DNA of 15,553 bases from an uncultured Eubacteriales bacterium (lineage in GTDB: Bacteria > Bacillota > Clostridia > Oscillospirales > Oscillospiraceae): positions 1-15,553 of the forward strand of contig UQWH01000048.1 in the NCBI GenBank assembly GCA_900544705.1, written 5' to 3'. Position 1 is the stretch's first letter. The number at the start of each line of letters is the position of its first letter. Both the position numbers and the translations under genes were made by a program. Shown here piece by piece: positions 7,766 through 14,608 of the stretch. The notes under the pieces are model-generated. The model ran no database searches, was not told the DNA's origin, and saw only the letters and a list, made by a program, of their open reading frames with translations.

Positions 7766-9097
7766 TTAGCGGGCGTTCCATGCGGGCTGCGGATAAACGA
7801 CTTCTTCAGAGGCAATGTCGAAGGGCCATACAGTCTTGGGGGTACCGCCGAAGAGCTGACCCATCATGCCGCGGCCGCGGGTGTTCTGACCATTTTCGTC
7901 AAATGCAACACCGTCCCACGCCAAGATGCAGTCGTCGCCGGTGAGGTCGGTAGCAGCAAGTGCGTTACGAAGGGTTTCGGTGTCGGTGCTGCCGGCACGC
8001 TCAAGCGCATCCGCCAGAATGATAACGCCCATGAATGCACGTGCGGAATCGTCGTCCATGTGGATGCCATGACGCTCGTAGTAGAGCTCGTCGACTGCCT
8101 TCATTGCGGGCTTGGTCTCTGCAAGGTCGGTCATGAAACCGGCGCGGTTGATACCGTAATCGCTGGCATCGCCAAGAGTTTCGGCATATTCAGCCTGACC
8201 AATGCCGCCGTCAACCAGAAGCATCTTGGGTGCATAGTCCTGCTCCTTGCAGGTCTTGGTGAAAAGAATCATGTCGCTGAGGTAAGCAGCGGAGATAACC
8301 ACGTCCGCATCTGCCTTCTTCAGCTTCTGGACCTCGGAAGTGAGTTCGGGGGAGTTCGCTGCGAAGCAAACCTCTTCTGTCACTTCAAAGCCGCGGTCTT
8401 CCAGGATGGGCTTGATCAGATCACGGAAGTCACTGCCGTTAAGAGAGTTGTCATAGAACAGGGCGACCGTCTTGATGCCGGCGCTCTTGACGGAATTCAT
8501 GTCGCTGAGGAAGTCGACCTCGTTCTTGATGAACATATTGGAGTCGGGCGTTGCACGGAAGAAGTACTTCCAGCCGTTCTCACACAGGCCGGGGTTGACG
8601 CAGTCGGGGCTGATGAAGATCTTGCCCAGACGCTCGGTAACCGTACCGATCGTTGCTGCAACAGCGGAGTTCAGGCAGCCGATAACTGCAACGGCGTTCT
8701 CATTGTCGGTCAGAACCTGCTCCGCGGCGGACATACCCTTCTGGGGGTCGGCTTGCGTATCGCCGAAAACAACTTCCAGTTTTGCACCACCCATGCTGGT
8801 GATACCGGAGGTCTTTGCACCGGGGAGGTCGATGTCGTATTCATCATTAATAATGTCTACCGCAAGACGGATGCCATTGGCCATGTTGTTGCCGGTGGTA
8901 GCGCTTGCACCGGTCAGGGGATACAGCGCGGCAAACTGGATGGTGTCAACATCCACGCTGCCAGAGGGATCTGCCGGAGTGCTGTTGGAGGGCTTGTCGC
9001 TTGTGCTGGGTTCCTCGTTGCCTGCGCAGCCAGCCAGAGCTGCAAGCACAAAGACGAGTGCCAGAATAAGTGCGAGAATTCTGTAGCAGTGTTTCAT
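7766..9097 (-). CDS. HAAT-family ABC transporter solute-binding lipoprotein
   Basis: A 443-residue periplasmic-binding-protein type I receptor for the LivHMGF transporter. A lipoprotein signal peptide (basic MKHCYR, then a hydrophobic core at 7-20) ends in LAGC, so Cys24 would be lipidated and anchor the protein to the outer face of the membrane. A Ser/Thr/Pro/Asp linker spans about 25-50. The Leu/Ile/Val-binding fold starts with FAALYPLTGASATTG at 55-69. I chose the ATG at 9097 over one at 9145 because GAGGAG lies 7 bases upstream and the signal peptide starts directly there. It is the first gene of the leftward operon, 100 bp from its predicted transcription start. Ligand specificity cannot be read from the sequence. 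Confidence 0.93.
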   Translation of the reverse strand: MKHCYRILALILALVFVLAALAGCAGNEEPSTSDKPSNSTPADPSGSVDVDTIQFAALYPLTGASATTGNNMANGIRLAVDIINDEYDIDLPGAKTSGITSMGGAKLEVVFGDTQADPQKGMSAAEQVLTDNENAVAVIGCLNSAVAATIGTVTERLGKIFISPDCVNPGLCENGWKYFFRATPDSNMFIKNEVDFLSDMNSVKSAGIKTVALFYDNSLNGSDFRDLIKPILEDRGFEVTEEVCFAANSPELTSEVQKLKKADADVVISAAYLSDMILFTKTCKEQDYAPKMLLVDGGIGQAEYAETLGDASDYGINRAGFMTDLAETKPAMKAVDELYYERHGIHMDDDSARAFMGVIILADALERAGSTDTETLRNALAATDLTGDDCILAWDGVAFDENGQNTRGRGMMGQLFGGTPKTVWPFDIASEEVVYPQPAWNAR

Positions 9098-9104
9098 TGT
9101 TGGG

Positions 9105-9110
9105 CTCCTC
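9105..9110 (-). promoter_or_regulatory. Ribosome binding site fixing the binding-protein start
   Basis: GAGGAG on the minus strand, 7 bases from the ATG at 9097. The alternative ATG at 9145 has no comparable site. Confidence 0.75.
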
Positions 9111-9203
9111 TCAAATATTGATAAATACTGGTCAGCAATGCACAAACAAAAAAGAAAATGTTGTTTTCAAATAAATGTGCCTGTGCATCCGGAACCTAAC
9201 CCT

Positions 9204-9232
9204 AGATTACTACATTTTTTCTTTGATGTCAA
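9204..9232 (-). promoter_or_regulatory. Sigma-A type promoter of the leftward transporter/catabolic operon
   Basis: On the minus strand, TTGACA (9232-9227) is a perfect -35 hexamer. It is followed after exactly 17 bases by TAATCT (9209-9204) as the -10. Transcription would start near 9197, giving a leader of about 100 bases before the binding-protein ATG. The -35 overlaps a TTGAnnTCAA dyad, so a regulator bound there could block polymerase. Confidence 0.75.
9223..9232. promoter_or_regulatory. Candidate operator TTGAnnTCAA, site 1
   Basis: TTGATGTCAA is a perfect 4+4 dyad with a 2-base centre. On the minus strand it reads TTTTTGTTGACATCAA with flanks, nearly the same as site 2. It contains the -35 hexamer of the leftward promoter. 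Confidence 0.45.
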
Positions 9233-9308
9233 CAAAAAATATTTATTTTCAACATATTATAAACACGGCGGTACGGAAAGAATTCAGAGAAATAATAGTT
9301 ATTTTCAT

Positions 9309-9343
9309 GTAGAAAAACGTAGATTTCATATTAAATTCGTAGA
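9309..9343 (+). repeat. Three helically phased GTAGA direct repeats
   Basis: GTAGA occurs at 9309, 9319 and 9339, with start-to-start spacings of 10 and 20 bases, about one and two DNA turns. The last two share a longer form, CGTAGA followed by a short A/T stretch and TTCA. Such phasing suits a protein binding one face of the DNA or intrinsic bending. It may also be chance in AT-rich DNA. Confidence 0.3.
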
Positions 9344-9356
9344 AATTCAAAACCAT

Positions 9357-9386
9357 TTGCAAAAGCGACGCCGCTGGAAGCAGAAT
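9357..9386 (+). promoter_or_regulatory. Weak promoter-like element resembling the regulator promoter
   Basis: TTGCAA (9357-9362), 18 bases, then CAGAAT (9381-9386). The stretch TTGCAAAA, two bases, GACG, and the trailing AGAATAG are shared with the promoter of the DeoR-family gene at 14548-14578. It could be a second rightward promoter or a shared regulatory site. Confidence 0.35.
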
Positions 9387-9393
9387 AGCTTTT

Positions 9394-9407
9394 TGTTGAA
9401 ATCAACA
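9394..9407. promoter_or_regulatory. Candidate operator TTGAnnTCAA, site 2 (longest dyad)
   Basis: TGTTGAAATCAACA forms 6-base arms around AA, with TTGAAATCAA at its core (9396-9405). It lies between the divergent promoters, 95 bases centre-to-centre from site 3 and 173 from site 1. Confidence 0.45.
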
Positions 9408-9490
9408 GTTTTTGAGTGCGTATTTTGTGAAAAATAACTGCATTCAACGCAAAAACTTTAAAATAATTTTTGAATCGCAGAAAAAATATG

Positions 9491-9500
9491 TTGACTTCAA
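9491..9500. promoter_or_regulatory. Candidate operator TTGAnnTCAA, site 3
   Basis: TTGACTTCAA is a perfect 4+4 dyad with a 2-base centre. It shares its first six bases with the -35 hexamer of the rightward promoter. Confidence 0.45.
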
Positions 9501-9519
9501 AAATAAAGTATGGTACGAT
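9491..9519 (+). promoter_or_regulatory. Sigma-A type promoter of the rightward operon
   Basis: TTGACT (9491-9496), a 17-base spacer, then TACGAT (9514-9519). Transcription would start near 9526, about 43 bases before the ATG at 9569. The -35 overlaps the third TTGAnnTCAA dyad. Confidence 0.72.
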
Positions 9520-9553
9520 TTCTTTGGAAGAATCACTTCCGCAATTTGATTTT

Positions 9554-9559
9554 GGAGGT
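9554..9559 (+). promoter_or_regulatory. Ribosome binding site fixing the first rightward gene start
   Basis: GGAGGT lies 9 bases before the ATG at 9569. An upstream in-frame TTG at 9470 lies before the predicted transcription start and is not used. Confidence 0.8.
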
Positions 9560-9568
9560 TTATATTAC

Positions 9569-10648
9569 ATGAAAGCAATTGTCAAATACGGCGCTCCGCA
9601 AATCAAAGGTACTTATCATTTTATTGATATTCCAGAGCCCGTCTGCGGTGATGATGATGTGATTATTGAAGTAAAAGCTGCAGCAATCTGTGGCGCAGAT
9701 ATGCTGCACTGGGGCGTTGAAAATGGCTGTACAGATTTTAATCATGTCCGCGGTCATGAATTCTCCGGTGAAATTGTCGAAGTCGGTAAAAATGTAACGG
9801 CTTGGAAGGTCGGCCAGCGGGTTGTATCAGACAATACTGCACACGTTTGCGGTAAATGCCATGCCTGTATGCGAGGCGATTATCTGCTCTGCTCCGAGCA
9901 CGTAAACCTCGGCCTTGGTTATGGCTACAGCGGCGGCTTCACCAAATACTGCAAGATCCCCGGCGAGATCCTGCACATCCATCCGCAGGCGCTGTGGGAG
10001 ATTCCCGAAAACGTCAGCTATGAAGAGGCCGCTGTGCTTGATCCGATCAGCAATGCCTACAAGGCGCTCGCGGAAGAGTCCAATCTTTTGCCCGGCGAAA
10101 ACGTCGTCATTTTCGGCACTGGTCCGCTCGGCCTGTTTGCAACGCAGATGGCTAAAATCATGGGTGCGGTGAATATTGTAATGGTTGGTTTGCAGGAAGA
10201 CGTTCCCTACCGCTTCCCGGTCGCTCTGAAATGCGGCGCGACCGCCTGCGTGAATGGCTCCACGGAGGATGTCGTTGCTCGCTGCCGTGAACTCTGCGGC
10301 GGGCCGGAAGGTGTGGATTTGGTTGTAGATTGTGCCGGTGCCCCCGCCTCCCTGCAGCAGGGCATTGCCATGCTGCGCGTTGATGGGCAGCTTATTCGCA
10401 TCGGTCAGGGCTTCCGTCCCCTGAATTTCGACATCAATGACATTACCAAAAAGAGTTTGGACATTAAGGGACACTTTGCCTACAACTCCATTTCATGGAA
10501 GAACTCCGTCAACCTCCTGAAGTCCGGCATGATCAAGGTCGAGCCGATGATCACGCATCGTCTGGGCCTGTCGCAGTGGAAGGAAGGCTTCGAAAAGATG
10601 GCCAGCCGCGAGGCGATCAAGGTCATTTTCCACTACGACTGCGACTAA
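9569..10648 (+). CDS. Zinc-dependent medium-chain dehydrogenase, distinct subfamily
   Basis: A 359-residue alcohol/polyol dehydrogenase, the first gene of the rightward operon. Expected catalytic zinc ligands are C41 (ICGAD) and H63-E64 (GHEFSGE). The structural zinc site is C94, C97, C100 and C108. The cofactor loop GTGPLG is at 183-188. The strand after it ends VMVGLQED with Gly207 where NAD-specific relatives have Asp, so NADP may be preferred. The third catalytic-site acid reads DP (D158) rather than EP. It is much less like the two other dehydrogenases here than they are like each other. Resemblance is to threonine dehydrogenase, GatD and similar polyol dehydrogenases. Codons in the first 300 bases are AT-richer than the rest. 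Substrate unknown. Confidence 0.88.
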   Translation: MKAIVKYGAPQIKGTYHFIDIPEPVCGDDDVIIEVKAAAICGADMLHWGVENGCTDFNHVRGHEFSGEIVEVGKNVTAWKVGQRVVSDNTAHVCGKCHACMRGDYLLCSEHVNLGLGYGYSGGFTKYCKIPGEILHIHPQALWEIPENVSYEEAAVLDPISNAYKALAEESNLLPGENVVIFGTGPLGLFATQMAKIMGAVNIVMVGLQEDVPYRFPVALKCGATACVNGSTEDVVARCRELCGGPEGVDLVVDCAGAPASLQQGIAMLRVDGQLIRIGQGFRPLNFDINDITKKSLDIKGHFAYNSISWKNSVNLLKSGMIKVEPMITHRLGLSQWKEGFEKMASREAIKVIFHYDCD

Positions 10649-10660
10649 GAGGGAAAAAGA

Positions 10661-11698
10661 ATGAAGAATACGGAAGCGATCCTGGTCACGCCGGGATTGA
10701 TGAAAATTCAGGAAGCGCCCATGCCGGAGCCTGCGGACGATCAGGTGCAGATCAAGGTGGAGTATGTCGGCATCTGCGGTTCCGACGTCCACGGCTTTGA
10801 ATGCGGGCCCTTCATCCCGCCCAAGGATCCCAACCAGAAGATCGGCCTCGGCCACGAGTTTGCCGGCACGGTCACGAAGGTCGGCGCGGGCGTGAAGAAA
10901 TTCAAGGTGGGCGACCGCGTCCTGTGCGAGCCCGGCGTCCCCTGCGGCAAGTGCAAGTACTGCCTGAGCGGGCACTATAATATCTGCCCCGACGTGGACT
11001 TCATGGCGACGCAGCCGAATTACCGCGGCGCGCTGACCAACTATCTGGTACATCCGGAGAGCTTTACCTACCATCTGCCCGACAACATGAGCATGATGGA
11101 AGGCGCGCTGGTCGAGCCGGCGGCCGTGGGTATGCACGCGGCGGAAAAGGGCGGCGCATCCCCCGGCAAGAAGATCGTCATTCTCGGCGCCGGCTGCATC
11201 GGCCTGATGACGCTTCAGGCCTGCCGCATCATGGGCGCCTCGGAGATCGTCGTGGTCGATCTGATTGAAAAGCGCCTGCAAATGGCCAAAAAACTGGGCG
11301 CGATGGAGATCGTGGACAGTGCCTCCTGCGACGCGGTCGAGCGCGCGAAAGAGCTGCTCGGCGGCAATGCGGACATCGTCTTTGAAACGGCGGGCGCCCG
11401 CCCGACGGCGGCCATGACGACCAAGCTGGTCGACCGCGGCGGCAGGATCATGATCATCGGCACCATCCCCGGTGAAACGCCGATCAACTTCCTCGGCATC
11501 AACCGCGAGGTGACCATCCAGACGGTCTTCCGCTACTGCAACAACTATCCCATGACCATCGACGCCATCTCCTCCGGGCGGTTCAACGTCAAGGACATGG
11601 TGACGGACGAATATCCATATGAAGAGGTTCAGCGGGCATTTGAAGAATCCTTGAGCCGGAAGGCAGAAATCATCAAAGGTGTTATCCGCGTCGGATAA
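10661..11698 (+). CDS. Zinc-dependent medium-chain (sorbitol/xylitol dehydrogenase-like) dehydrogenase, copy 2
   Basis: A 345-residue polyol dehydrogenase that should oxidise a secondary hydroxyl to a ketone. Catalytic zinc ligands are C39 (GICGSDVH), H65-E66 (GHE) and E152 (VEPAA). The structural zinc site is C95, C98, C101 and C109 after EPGVPCG. GAGCIG is at 176-181, with D200 pointing to NAD(H). It follows the previous dehydrogenase by 12 bp with a GAGGG site at 10649-10653. It precedes an aldolase, as its paralogue at 2478-3527 does. Long blocks around the zinc lobe and the cofactor loop are identical between the two copies, while the N-terminal 30 residues and the segment near 205-225 differ. 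Confidence 0.9.
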   Translation: MKNTEAILVTPGLMKIQEAPMPEPADDQVQIKVEYVGICGSDVHGFECGPFIPPKDPNQKIGLGHEFAGTVTKVGAGVKKFKVGDRVLCEPGVPCGKCKYCLSGHYNICPDVDFMATQPNYRGALTNYLVHPESFTYHLPDNMSMMEGALVEPAAVGMHAAEKGGASPGKKIVILGAGCIGLMTLQACRIMGASEIVVVDLIEKRLQMAKKLGAMEIVDSASCDAVERAKELLGGNADIVFETAGARPTAAMTTKLVDRGGRIMIIGTIPGETPINFLGINREVTIQTVFRYCNNYPMTIDAISSGRFNVKDMVTDEYPYEEVQRAFEESLSRKAEIIKGVIRVG

Positions 11699-11717
11699 CG
11701 GAAACGGAGAGAAAACT

Positions 11718-12572
11718 ATGCTTGTATCCACAAAAGATATGCTGGTCAAGGCGCAGAAGGAGCACTATGCGGTCGCGAATTTCTGCATTTGGAATGTCGA
11801 AATGCTTTCCGGTGTGATGAAGGCCTGCGAAAATTTGCAGTCGCCGGTCATCCTCTCCTTTGGCAGCGGCTTCCTTGTCAATACGGACATCAACCATTTC
11901 ATCCATATGATGCGTTCCTACGCAACGCAGACGGCGCTACCCTGCTCCATTCACTGGGATCATGGCCGCAGCTATGAGATCGTCAGCCACGCCATCGACA
12001 TCGGCTATAACTCCCTGATGATCGACGGCTCCGCCTATCCCTTTGAAGAAAACATCCGCCGCACAAAGGAAGTGGTCGACCGCTTCCATCCCATGTGCAT
12101 CCCCGTTGAGGGCGAGCTGGGTCATGTCGGCGCGGAAACCAACTACGAAGAGGCGCTGGCGAATTATCAGTATACCGACCCCTCGCAGGCGGCGGAGTTT
12201 GTCGAGCGCACGGGCCTCGACTCCCTTGCCATTGCCATCGGCAACCAGCACGGCCACTACACCGCGCCTCCCAAGATCAACTTTGAGATCCTTGCCAAGG
12301 TGCGCGACGCCGTTTCCATCCCGCTGGTGCTGCACGGCGCCTCCGGCATCGGCGACGAGGACATCCGCCATGCCATCGACCTCGGCATCACCAAGATCAA
12401 CATCCATACCGAGCTGTGCGAAGCGGCAATGGATGCGATCCACGCCTGCCCGCCCGACGAGCGCTATCAGGGCCTGAACATCAAGGTGCGCGATGCGGTG
12501 CAGGCCAGAGCAGAGGAGAAAATCCGTCTGTTCGGCAGCAACGGAAAGGCACAGGGCTGGTATGAAAAGTAA
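11718..12572 (+). CDS. Class II (zinc) aldolase, GatY/KbaY/Fba family, copy 2
   Basis: A 284-residue class II aldolase homologue, expected to cleave a phosphorylated ketose to DHAP and an aldehyde. D81 and H82 lie in HWDHG, E133 in EGELGHVG, H178 in GNQHGHY and H206 in LVLHGASG. KINIHTEL is at 226-233. All align residue for residue with the copy at 1622-2461, including the unusual Trp80 and the second His of HGHY. I chose the ATG at 11718 for its GGAGAG site and because the sequence MLVSTKDML starts like the family; an in-frame ATG at 11679 would overlap the dehydrogenase. The end overlaps the kinase gene by 11 bases. The kinase next door makes a phosphorylated substrate plausible. Confidence 0.9.
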   Translation: MLVSTKDMLVKAQKEHYAVANFCIWNVEMLSGVMKACENLQSPVILSFGSGFLVNTDINHFIHMMRSYATQTALPCSIHWDHGRSYEIVSHAIDIGYNSLMIDGSAYPFEENIRRTKEVVDRFHPMCIPVEGELGHVGAETNYEEALANYQYTDPSQAAEFVERTGLDSLAIAIGNQHGHYTAPPKINFEILAKVRDAVSIPLVLHGASGIGDEDIRHAIDLGITKINIHTELCEAAMDAIHACPPDERYQGLNIKVRDAVQARAEEKIRLFGSNGKAQGWYEK

Positions 12573-13533
12573 GCCGGAGATCGTCGTCATCGGCGCGGCC
12601 ATTGTCGATCTGCCCCTCTACCCTGTCGGCAGGGACGTCTTTGACCGGGCGTCCAGCCCAGTGGAGCGGATGGCAATGACGGTGGGCGGCGACGCGATCA
12701 ACGAGGCGACGATCCTCACCCGCCTGGGCCATACGGTGCGTCTGGTCAGTGCGGTGGGGCAGGATCCGGCAGGCAGCTTCGTACTGGAGCACTGCCGCAA
12801 AAATAAGATCGATTCCTCCTTCCTCGCGGTCAGCGGGACGCTGACGACCTCCATCAACGTCCCGCTGATCAGCCCGGACGGAGAGCGCTCCGTCATCACC
12901 AACCGCAGCGGAAGCCTCTGGCAGCTCTGTCTGGATGATCTGGATCTGAGCTGTCTGGAGGAGGGAAGCGTCCTCTCCTTCGCAAGCATTTTCAACAATC
13001 CCCGTCTTGATCAGCCGGCGATGCTGGAGATCTTTCGGCGGGCGAAGGAGCGCGGCATGACGATCTGTGCGGATATGGTCAGCCCGCGCTTTGCCGAGAA
13101 GGTGGACGACATCCGGCAGGCGCTTGCCTATGTGGACTATTTCTTCCCGAACTACGACGAGGCCTGCGAGCTGACCGGCCTGACGGAGCTGGACGAGATC
13201 GCCGACAGCTTTCTTGCCTGTGGCGTAAAGAACGTCATCATCAAGATCGGACGGCGCGGCGCTTATGTGAAAAATGCGCAGGAGTGTTTCATCGTCCCCA
13301 TTTATCCCAAGGCGAACTGCGTGGATACGACCGGCGCGGGCGACAACTTCGCCTCCGGCTTTATCACGGCGCTGCTGGAGGGCCGCAGCCTGCGGCAGTG
13401 CGCGGAGTTTGCAAACGTCACGGCTTCCATCGCAATTGAGGCAGTCGGCGCGACCACCGCGCTGCAAAGCCGCGCGCAGGCCGACGAAAGATATGAAAAA
13501 TATCGGAATTTTTACTTAGGAGAAGCGCAATGA
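12562..13533 (+). CDS. PfkB-family (ribokinase-like) carbohydrate kinase
   Basis: A 323-residue cytoplasmic kinase that should transfer phosphate from ATP to a sugar or keto sugar. The first PfkB region is VGGDAINEA at 41-49, where VGGxxxN binds the sugar. FPNYDEA (195-201) carries the N and E of the N-x-x-E magnesium motif, and DTTGAGDNFASGF (255-267) holds the catalytic base D261. The start at 12562 lies inside the end of the aldolase gene, so translation is probably coupled. The upstream in-frame ATG at 12493 would add residues unlike the family. The stop shares ATGA with the aldo-keto reductase start. In tagatose-type pathways such a kinase acts just before the aldolase; that order is inferred here. 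Confidence 0.9.
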   Translation: MKSKPEIVVIGAAIVDLPLYPVGRDVFDRASSPVERMAMTVGGDAINEATILTRLGHTVRLVSAVGQDPAGSFVLEHCRKNKIDSSFLAVSGTLTTSINVPLISPDGERSVITNRSGSLWQLCLDDLDLSCLEEGSVLSFASIFNNPRLDQPAMLEIFRRAKERGMTICADMVSPRFAEKVDDIRQALAYVDYFFPNYDEACELTGLTELDEIADSFLACGVKNVIIKIGRRGAYVKNAQECFIVPIYPKANCVDTTGAGDNFASGFITALLEGRSLRQCAEFANVTASIAIEAVGATTALQSRAQADERYEKYRNFYLGEAQ

Positions 13534-14525
13534 AATACATCAAGATTGGTACGATTGAAAAACCCGTTTCCCGGATCAGCCTTGGCACGTGGGCCATCGG
13601 CGGCGGCCCGGCATGGGGGCAGGATCCGGCGCAGCAGGCCGAAGCGGAGCGCAACAGCATTGCGACCATCTGCTCCTGCCCGGAGGCCGGCATCAATATG
13701 CTCGACACCGCGCCCGGCTATAACTTCGGCAACAGCGAAGTCATCGTCGGCAAGGCCCTCAAGCACATGAACCGGGAGGAAATGTGCATCATCACCAAGT
13801 TCGGCATCGTCTGGGACCGCAAGGGCGCGTTGTTCAACAAGGTCGGCGATGTGCAGCTTTATAAGAATCTCTCCCCTGATTCCATCCGTCACGAGATCGA
13901 CCAGAGCCTTTCCCGCCTCGGCGTGGACTATATCGACGTTTATATGTCCCACTGGCAGGCGGTCGAGCCGTACTACACCCCCATCAGCGAAACGATGGAG
14001 GTCCTTCAGGAGCTGAAGCGTGCCGGAAAGATCCGCGCCATCGGCGCCGCGAATGTCACGCCCGCGCAGGTGGAAGAATATCTCCGCTGCGGTGAGCTGG
14101 ACATCGTGCAGGCGAAGTACAGCCTGCTTGACCGCGAGGTCGAAAAGGAGCTGCTGCCCATCTGCAAGAAGCACAATGTCGTATTGCAGGCGTATTCCCC
14201 GCTGGAGATGGGTCTTCTGAGCGGTGCGCTGCCCCGCGACTACAAGCCCGTTGGCGCGCAGATCCCCAAAAAGTGGTTCCAGCCGGAGAATCTTCCCCGT
14301 GTATTCGACCTGCTCGACGCGCTGGCACCGCTGCGCGAGAAATATCAGTGCACCACGGCCGATCTCTGCCTTGCATGGGTGCTGGCACAGGACGAGCGCA
14401 TCGTGCTGCTCAGCGGTTCTACCACGCCGGAGCAGATCCGCGCCAACGCAAAGGCCGCTGACATTGTGCTGAGCGCAGAGGATGCGATGCTGATGCGTCG
14501 TATGGCGGAAGACCTCGACAAATAA
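13530..14525 (+). CDS. Aldo-keto reductase
   Basis: A 331-residue NAD(P)H-dependent reductase that interconverts aldehydes or ketones and alcohols. The catalytic tetrad is visible: D59 and Y64 in DTAPGYNFGNSE, K90 in ITKFG and H141 in MSHWQ. LSGSTTPEQI near 303-312 fits the cofactor-binding loop. Length and motifs resemble the IolS / L-glyceraldehyde-3-phosphate reductase group. The start overlaps the kinase stop by 4 bases, with GGAG upstream. It is the last structural gene before the regulator, so it may dispose of the aldehyde released by the aldolase. That role is inference. Confidence 0.9.
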   Translation: MKYIKIGTIEKPVSRISLGTWAIGGGPAWGQDPAQQAEAERNSIATICSCPEAGINMLDTAPGYNFGNSEVIVGKALKHMNREEMCIITKFGIVWDRKGALFNKVGDVQLYKNLSPDSIRHEIDQSLSRLGVDYIDVYMSHWQAVEPYYTPISETMEVLQELKRAGKIRAIGAANVTPAQVEEYLRCGELDIVQAKYSLLDREVEKELLPICKKHNVVLQAYSPLEMGLLSGALPRDYKPVGAQIPKKWFQPENLPRVFDLLDALAPLREKYQCTTADLCLAWVLAQDERIVLLSGSTTPEQIRANAKAADIVLSAEDAMLMRRMAEDLDK

Positions 14526-14547
14526 AGTCAGAAAACAAAAAATAAAG

Positions 14548-14576
14548 TTGCAAAACGGACGTTTCGAATGTAGAAT
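14548..14576 (+). promoter_or_regulatory. Promoter of the DeoR-family regulator gene
   Basis: TTGCAA (14548-14553), a 17-base spacer, then TAGAAT (14571-14576). The start would be near 14583, so the ATG at 14609 is used rather than an in-frame TTG at 14579. The spacer holds AAACGGACGTTT (14553-14564), a 5+5 dyad with a 2-base centre, which could be an autoregulatory operator. AGTTGCA is repeated 31 bases apart (14546 and 14577). Confidence 0.65.
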
Positions 14577-14594
14577 AGTTGCAGGGAAAGAATT

Positions 14595-14600
14595 GGAGGA
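14595..14600 (+). promoter_or_regulatory. Ribosome binding site fixing the regulator start
   Basis: GGAGGA lies 8 bases before the ATG at 14609. Confidence 0.75.
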
Positions 14601-14608
14601 ATTTACCA

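Larger units (their letters stand above)
9098..9568. other. Divergent AT-rich control region
   Basis: These 471 bases separate the two divergent operons and hold no convincing gene. They are clearly richer in A+T than the flanking genes. They contain one strong promoter facing each way, a third weaker promoter-like element, three copies of the dyad TTGAnnTCAA, and three helically phased GTAGA repeats. All are listed separately. Each outer promoter leaves a short leader: about 100 bases leftward and about 43 rightward. Confidence 0.8.

Noticed and set aside
3584..9097. Calling the transporter a branched-chain amino acid importer
   Set aside because: Only the family is visible. HAAT transporters also carry amides, urea and other acids, and no amino acid catabolic gene lies nearby.
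7634..9121. A 495-codon open frame on the plus strand opposite the binding protein
   Set aside because: The minus strand encodes a clear lipoprotein with signal peptide and family motifs; the plus frame resembles nothing I recognise.
9470..9568. N-terminal extension of the first rightward gene from a TTG at 9470
   Set aside because: It would begin upstream of the predicted transcription start, and the added residues are unlike the family. The ATG at 9569 has a GGAGGT site at ideal spacing.
10493..11749. A 418-codon open frame on the minus strand opposite the second polyol dehydrogenase
   Set aside because: The plus strand is a complete dehydrogenase; the antisense frame is rich in His, Asp and Arg, as expected of a shadow frame in GC-rich DNA. 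The same applies to the minus frame at 13512-14861.
14579..14608. N-terminal extension of the regulator from a TTG at 14579
   Set aside because: It lies at or before the predicted transcription start; the ATG at 14609 has GGAGGA and starts the family-like sequence.
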